From an uncultured Alphaproteobacteria bacterium (lineage in GTDB: Bacteria; Pseudomonadota; Alphaproteobacteria; Micropepsales; Micropepsaceae), in assembly GCA_937942205.1 (NCBI GenBank), contig CALDFO010000021.1:1-11325 (forward strand): a stretch of DNA of 11,325 nucleotides, in the 5' to 3' direction. The notes under the pieces are model-generated. The model made no database searches. It was not told the origin of the DNA and saw only the letters and a list, made by a program, of their open reading frames with translations. Every line of letters begins with the position of its first letter. Within the stretch, counting starts at the first letter, position 1. This document shows positions 6,931-11,325 of this stretch, piece after piece. The translations under genes were made by a program, and so were the position numbers.

Positions 6931-7850
6931 GGTTTGCGCTCCCCGGATGTCACCTGCGCGAAATAGACGTCTTCCAGCGCGCGGGCGTCCTCGGCGAAGG
7001 CGCTGACGGCAAACCCCGCGCCCACCAGCGCCGCCAGCAGCGCGGCGCGTTCCGGCGCATCGCCCCGCAAGGTCAACAGCGCGCCCGCCGCATCGGCCGC
7101 GATCACCGTTACGCCGGGCTGGCGCGCCAGGAAATCCGCAAGGCCGTCATGGGGAGCCGCCAGCGACAGGCGCAGGCGCGCGGCGGCGGCATCGCGCACC
7201 GTGATGGCCTGCCCGCCGGCGATGCGGCCCTGATCCACGATGATCATGCGGCTGGAATAATCCTCCAGCTCGGCCAAGATGTGCGACGACACCACCAGCG
7301 TCATGCCGTCGGCGCGCAGCTCCAGCAGCAGGCGCGACAGGTCGCGCCGGGCGCGCGGGTCCAGTCCCGCCGCGGGTTCGTCCAGCAGCAGCACGGCGGG
7401 CTGATGGACGATGGCCTGGGCGATGGCCAGCCGCTGGCGCAGGCCCCGCGACAGCGCCCCCGCCGCCTGCTCCATCCGGTCCGCCAGCCCGACCCGCGCC
7501 GCCGCGGCCTCGGCCGCGCCCGCCGCCTGGGCAGAGCCGATGCCATGGGCGCGCGCCGCATAGTGCAGGCAGCGCCGCACCGACAGGACGTCATACAGGC
7601 CGAAGAAATCGGGCAGATAACCCAGCCGGGCATGGATGGCGCGCGGCGCCTCGCGCGTGTCCAGCCCGTCGATCGTCACCGATCCGGCATAGGGCGTTTC
7701 CAGCGCCGCCATGCAGCGCAGCAGCGTGGTCTTGCCCGCGCCATTGGGACCGACCAGGGCGGTGATGGTGCGGGGCTCCACGCGCAGGCTGACGCCATGC
7801 AGCGCCCGATGGCCGGGATAGTCGAAGACCAGGTCGCGCAGGACGATCAT
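6927..7850 (-). CDS. ABC transporter ATP-binding protein (ABC-2/CcmA-like family)
   Basis: This 307-residue ATPase energises the membrane protein encoded directly downstream. Motifs in order are the Walker A GPNGAGKT (34-41), YLPDFFGLYD at the Q-loop position with D81 where Gln is usual, the signature LSRGLRQRL (133-141), the Walker B VLLLDEP (153-159) with D-loop AGLD, and the switch histidine H190 in SSHI. A C-terminal stretch of about 100 residues after the nucleotide-binding domain is typical of ABC-2 export ATPases. No Shine-Dalgarno is present before ATG 7850. Instead a sigma70-like promoter places the predicted transcription start at or one base before the ATG, so the mRNA is probably leaderless. 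The gene is divergent from ugd. The stop overlaps the GTG of the membrane-protein gene. Transported substrate unknown. Confidence 0.94.
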   Translation of the reverse strand: MIVLRDLVFDYPGHRALHGVSLRVEPRTITALVGPNGAGKTTLLRCMAALETPYAGSVTIDGLDTREAPRAIHARLGYLPDFFGLYDVLSVRRCLHYAARAHGIGSAQAAGAAEAAAARVGLADRMEQAAGALSRGLRQRLAIAQAIVHQPAVLLLDEPAAGLDPRARRDLSRLLLELRADGMTLVVSSHILAELEDYSSRMIIVDQGRIAGGQAITVRDAAAARLRLSLAAPHDGLADFLARQPGVTVIAADAAGALLTLRGDAPERAALLAALVGAGFAVSAFAEDARALEDVYFAQVTSGERKP

Positions 7851-7857
7851 CGGATTT

Positions 7858-7886
7858 CTTATAACCTGTTGTCATCACAGGGACAA
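7858..7886 (-). promoter_or_regulatory. Predicted sigma70-type promoter of the ABC transporter operon
   Basis: On the minus strand, -35 TTGTCC (7886-7881, 4 of 6 to consensus) and -10 TATAAG (7863-7858, 5 of 6) are separated by exactly 17 nt. Standard spacing puts +1 at about 7851, one base before the ATG at 7850. The spacer holds an inverted repeat, CCTGT-N7-ACAGG (7865-7881). No promoter of similar quality was found for ugd in the same intergenic region. Confidence 0.6.
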
Positions 7887-7964
7887 TTTATCCCGCCGCC
7901 CTGCAAGTCCCTTGAATTGCGGCCTCTTTCGCGCCAGAAGGGAGCAGTTTTTCCGGGAGTCCTG

Positions 7965-11279
<3,315 letters not shown>

Positions 11280-11283
<4 letters not shown>

Positions 11284-11325
11284 CGGTCCTGGTCACCGGC
11301 GCGGCGGGATTCATCGGCGCGGCGG
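11280..11325 (+). CDS. Start of an NAD-dependent epimerase/dehydratase (3' truncated)
   Basis: Only the first 15 codons lie in the window: MTVLVTGAAGFIGAA. TGAAGFIG is the glycine-rich NAD(P) motif (TGxxGxxG) of extended short-chain dehydrogenases that act on sugar nucleotides. The ATG overlaps the fcl stop as ATGA, so it is the fourth member of the ugd operon. With ugd in the operon, a UDP-glucuronate 4-epimerase is a reasonable guess; a UDP-glucose 4-epimerase or another dehydratase is equally allowed by these few residues. Confidence 0.8.

Noticed and set aside
5662..6966. Long forward open frame antisense to the ABC membrane protein (434 codons)
   Set aside because: Its translation is extremely rich in Gln, His and Arg with no recognisable motif, as expected for the complement of a hydrophobic GC-rich gene. 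The minus-strand frame has coherent membrane segments and a GTGA junction.
7597..7620. Asp instead of Gln at the Q-loop of the ABC ATPase (D81)
   Set aside because: Acidic residues at this position (YLPD/YLPE) are common in ABC-2 export ATPases, so this is not a defect or novelty.
5590..7850. ABC pair as a Wzm/Wzt polysaccharide exporter
   Set aside because: The membrane protein is 446 residues with about ten or more hydrophobic segments, unlike the roughly 260-residue six-helix Wzm, and the ATPase lacks a long Wzt-type carbohydrate-binding C-terminal domain.
7905..7940. Possible ugd promoter (TTGAAT at 7912-7917, or a sigma54-like match)
   Set aside because: No acceptable -10 at 16-18 nt, and the sigma54 GG and GC elements are not correctly spaced.
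7149..7964. Upstream extension of the ugd frame
   Set aside because: The open frame is an artefact of GC-rich DNA antisense to the ABC ATPase. The true start at 7965 has GGGAG 5 nt upstream and begins the Rossmann fold.

Overview
This 11.3 kb window is a high-GC (roughly two thirds G+C), densely packed sugar-nucleotide biosynthesis region. Gene content and codon use (strong G/C preference at third positions) suggest a Gram-negative bacterium, most likely an alphaproteobacterium. That placement is an inference: no rRNA or other phylogenetic marker is present. No mobile element, CRISPR array, tRNA or rRNA was seen, and no stretch over 300 bases lacks a gene.

Layout, left to right. (1) At 3-92 (+) is the last 29 codons of an unrecognised gene. 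(2) At 89-1207 (-) is a DegT/DnrJ/EryC1-type sugar aminotransferase closely resembling WbpE/WlbC. (3) At 1340-3260 (+) is a translationally coupled pair: an FAD oxidoreductase of the L-2-hydroxyglutarate oxidase type, then an aldo/keto reductase. (4) At 3241-5521 (-) is pseB-pseC, the first two enzymes of CMP-pseudaminic acid synthesis, overlapping by 8 nt. (5) At 5590-7850 (-) is a two-gene ABC-2 type transporter (ATPase then membrane protein, joined by a GTGA overlap). It has a good promoter that predicts a leaderless mRNA, and a plausible intrinsic terminator at its end. (6) At 7965-11325 (+) is a tight operon: ugd, gmd, fcl and the start of another NAD-dependent epimerase/dehydratase. Every junction there is a 4-nt ATGA overlap.

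How the genes work together. PseB and PseC convert UDP-GlcNAc to UDP-4-amino-4,6-dideoxy-N-acetyl-beta-L-altrosamine, which leads to pseudaminic acid, a nonulosonic acid found on flagellins and surface glycans. The later enzymes (PseH, PseG, PseI, PseF) are not in the window. The right-hand operon makes UDP-glucuronic acid (Ugd), GDP-4-keto-6-deoxymannose (Gmd) and GDP-L-fucose (Fcl). The truncated last gene may be a UDP-glucuronate epimerase or a similar enzyme. The whole region therefore supplies activated sugars for a surface polysaccharide and/or glycoprotein.

The least ordinary part is the FAD oxidoreductase-aldo/keto reductase pair between two sugar aminotransferases. It could recycle 2-hydroxyglutarate or carry out an uncharacterised redox modification of a sugar. 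The ABC transporter does not look like a Wzm/Wzt polysaccharide exporter, and its substrate is unknown.
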